From positions 1 through 5,400 of the forward strand of contig JADYZL010000521.1 in assembly GCA_020853155.1 (NCBI GenBank): a stretch of DNA of 5,400 nt, given 5' to 3'. Below the pieces are notes generated by a model. That model did not search any database and was not told where the DNA came from. It saw nothing but the letters and a program-made list of their open reading frames with translations. Position numbers and translations under genes: made by a program. Below, piece after piece: positions 5,274-5,400 of the stretch (its first letter is position 1; every line of letters begins with the position of its first letter). Source of the DNA: Bryobacterales bacterium (lineage in GTDB: Bacteria > Acidobacteriota > Terriglobia > Bryobacterales > Bryobacteraceae).

Positions 5274-5400
5274 GGGTGCGCGACATAAAAGTGGAGATCA
5301 AGCCGCCCGGCGGGCCTCCCAGTAGTCCTCGAAGCGGCCGTTGAGATGGGAGCAGCGCAAGGCGAGGATGGCATTGGCGCCATCGACAGTCCAGAACATT
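5274..5400 (-). mobile_element. End of an insertion sequence (partial, boundary uncertain)
   Basis: The transposase C-terminus at 5298-5400 implies that an insertion sequence enters the window from the right. The element must end some distance after the transposase stop at 5298. The segment from about 5274 (GGGTGCGCGACATAAAAGTG on the plus strand) is a reasonable place for its terminal inverted repeat, but the other end is outside the window and no target duplication can be checked. The left boundary given is a guess within about 5250-5297. Confidence 0.4.
5298..5400 (-). CDS. Transposase C-terminus, probably ISKra4-like (5' partial)
   Basis: The frame ending in TGA at 5298-5300 on the minus strand encodes at least 33 residues up to the window edge and continues beyond it. 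The peptide contains FWTVDGANAILALRC followed by LNGRFEDYWEARRAA. I recognise this as the typical end of ISKra4-family DDE transposases, in which a W-[ST]-V-x-GA-x-[AR]-[IM]-L-x-LR segment precedes an acidic, aromatic tail (FEDYWE). The Met codon at 5397-5399 is internal, not a start, because this motif normally lies at the C-terminus of a protein of several hundred residues. Catalytic residues lie outside the window, so neither activity nor intactness can be judged. Its stop is about 220 nt from the lipoprotein start and a terminator hairpin lies between. The family name rests on memory of the motif; transposase in general is more certain. Confidence 0.65.
   Translation of the reverse strand, partial: MFWTVDGANAILALRCSHLNGRFEDYWEARRAA

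Noticed and set aside
1..5400. tRNA, rRNA, CRISPR array, prophage, toxin-antitoxin or biosynthetic gene cluster
   Set aside because: I saw no tRNA cloverleaf, no regularly spaced repeats, no rRNA segments and no gene from such systems. Apart from the transposase end, the genes are housekeeping or generic envelope and hydrolase functions.

Overview
The window is GC-rich bacterial chromosome (roughly 60% GC by eye). It reads as an ordinary housekeeping neighbourhood whose right edge is interrupted by a mobile element. A Thermus-type isocitrate dehydrogenase, a peptidoglycan-binding OmpA-domain lipoprotein (which implies a diderm cell envelope) and an ISKra4-like transposase end together fit an environmental Gram-negative bacterium such as an acidobacterium of the Solibacter/Bryobacter type. 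That placement is inferred from the look of the proteins and was not tested by a search.

Layout, left to right. (1) 1-757, plus strand: the C-terminal part of a secreted-esterase-like alpha/beta hydrolase, cut by the window's left edge. (2) 758-918: a short intergenic region with a weak promoter candidate, a terminator-like hairpin and a good ribosome binding site. (3) 919-2370, plus strand: icd, isocitrate dehydrogenase with the extra C-terminal domain of the Thermus-type enzymes. (4) 2413-2442: a clear Rho-independent terminator. (5) 2480-4137, plus strand: purE and purK, overlapping by 4 nt, a two-gene operon for the NCAIR route of purine synthesis. (6) 4138-4300: a convergent intergenic region with a strong terminator for the minus-strand gene. 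(7) 4301-5077, minus strand: an OmpA-family lipoprotein with signal peptide, helical linker and peptidoglycan-binding domain. (8) 5078-5297: its promoter region and a second minus-strand terminator. (9) 5298-5400, minus strand: the last 33 codons of a transposase that continues beyond the window.

PurE and PurK work as a pair: PurK carboxylates AIR to N5-CAIR using ATP and bicarbonate, and PurE rearranges it to CAIR. Isocitrate dehydrogenase serves the TCA cycle and NADPH supply. The hydrolase and lipoprotein have no obvious metabolic link to these. I see no phage, CRISPR, defence or biosynthetic cluster and no clearly new system. The points most worth a second look are the terminator-like hairpins placed just upstream of both icd and purE, and the insertion-sequence end abutting the lipoprotein's upstream region.
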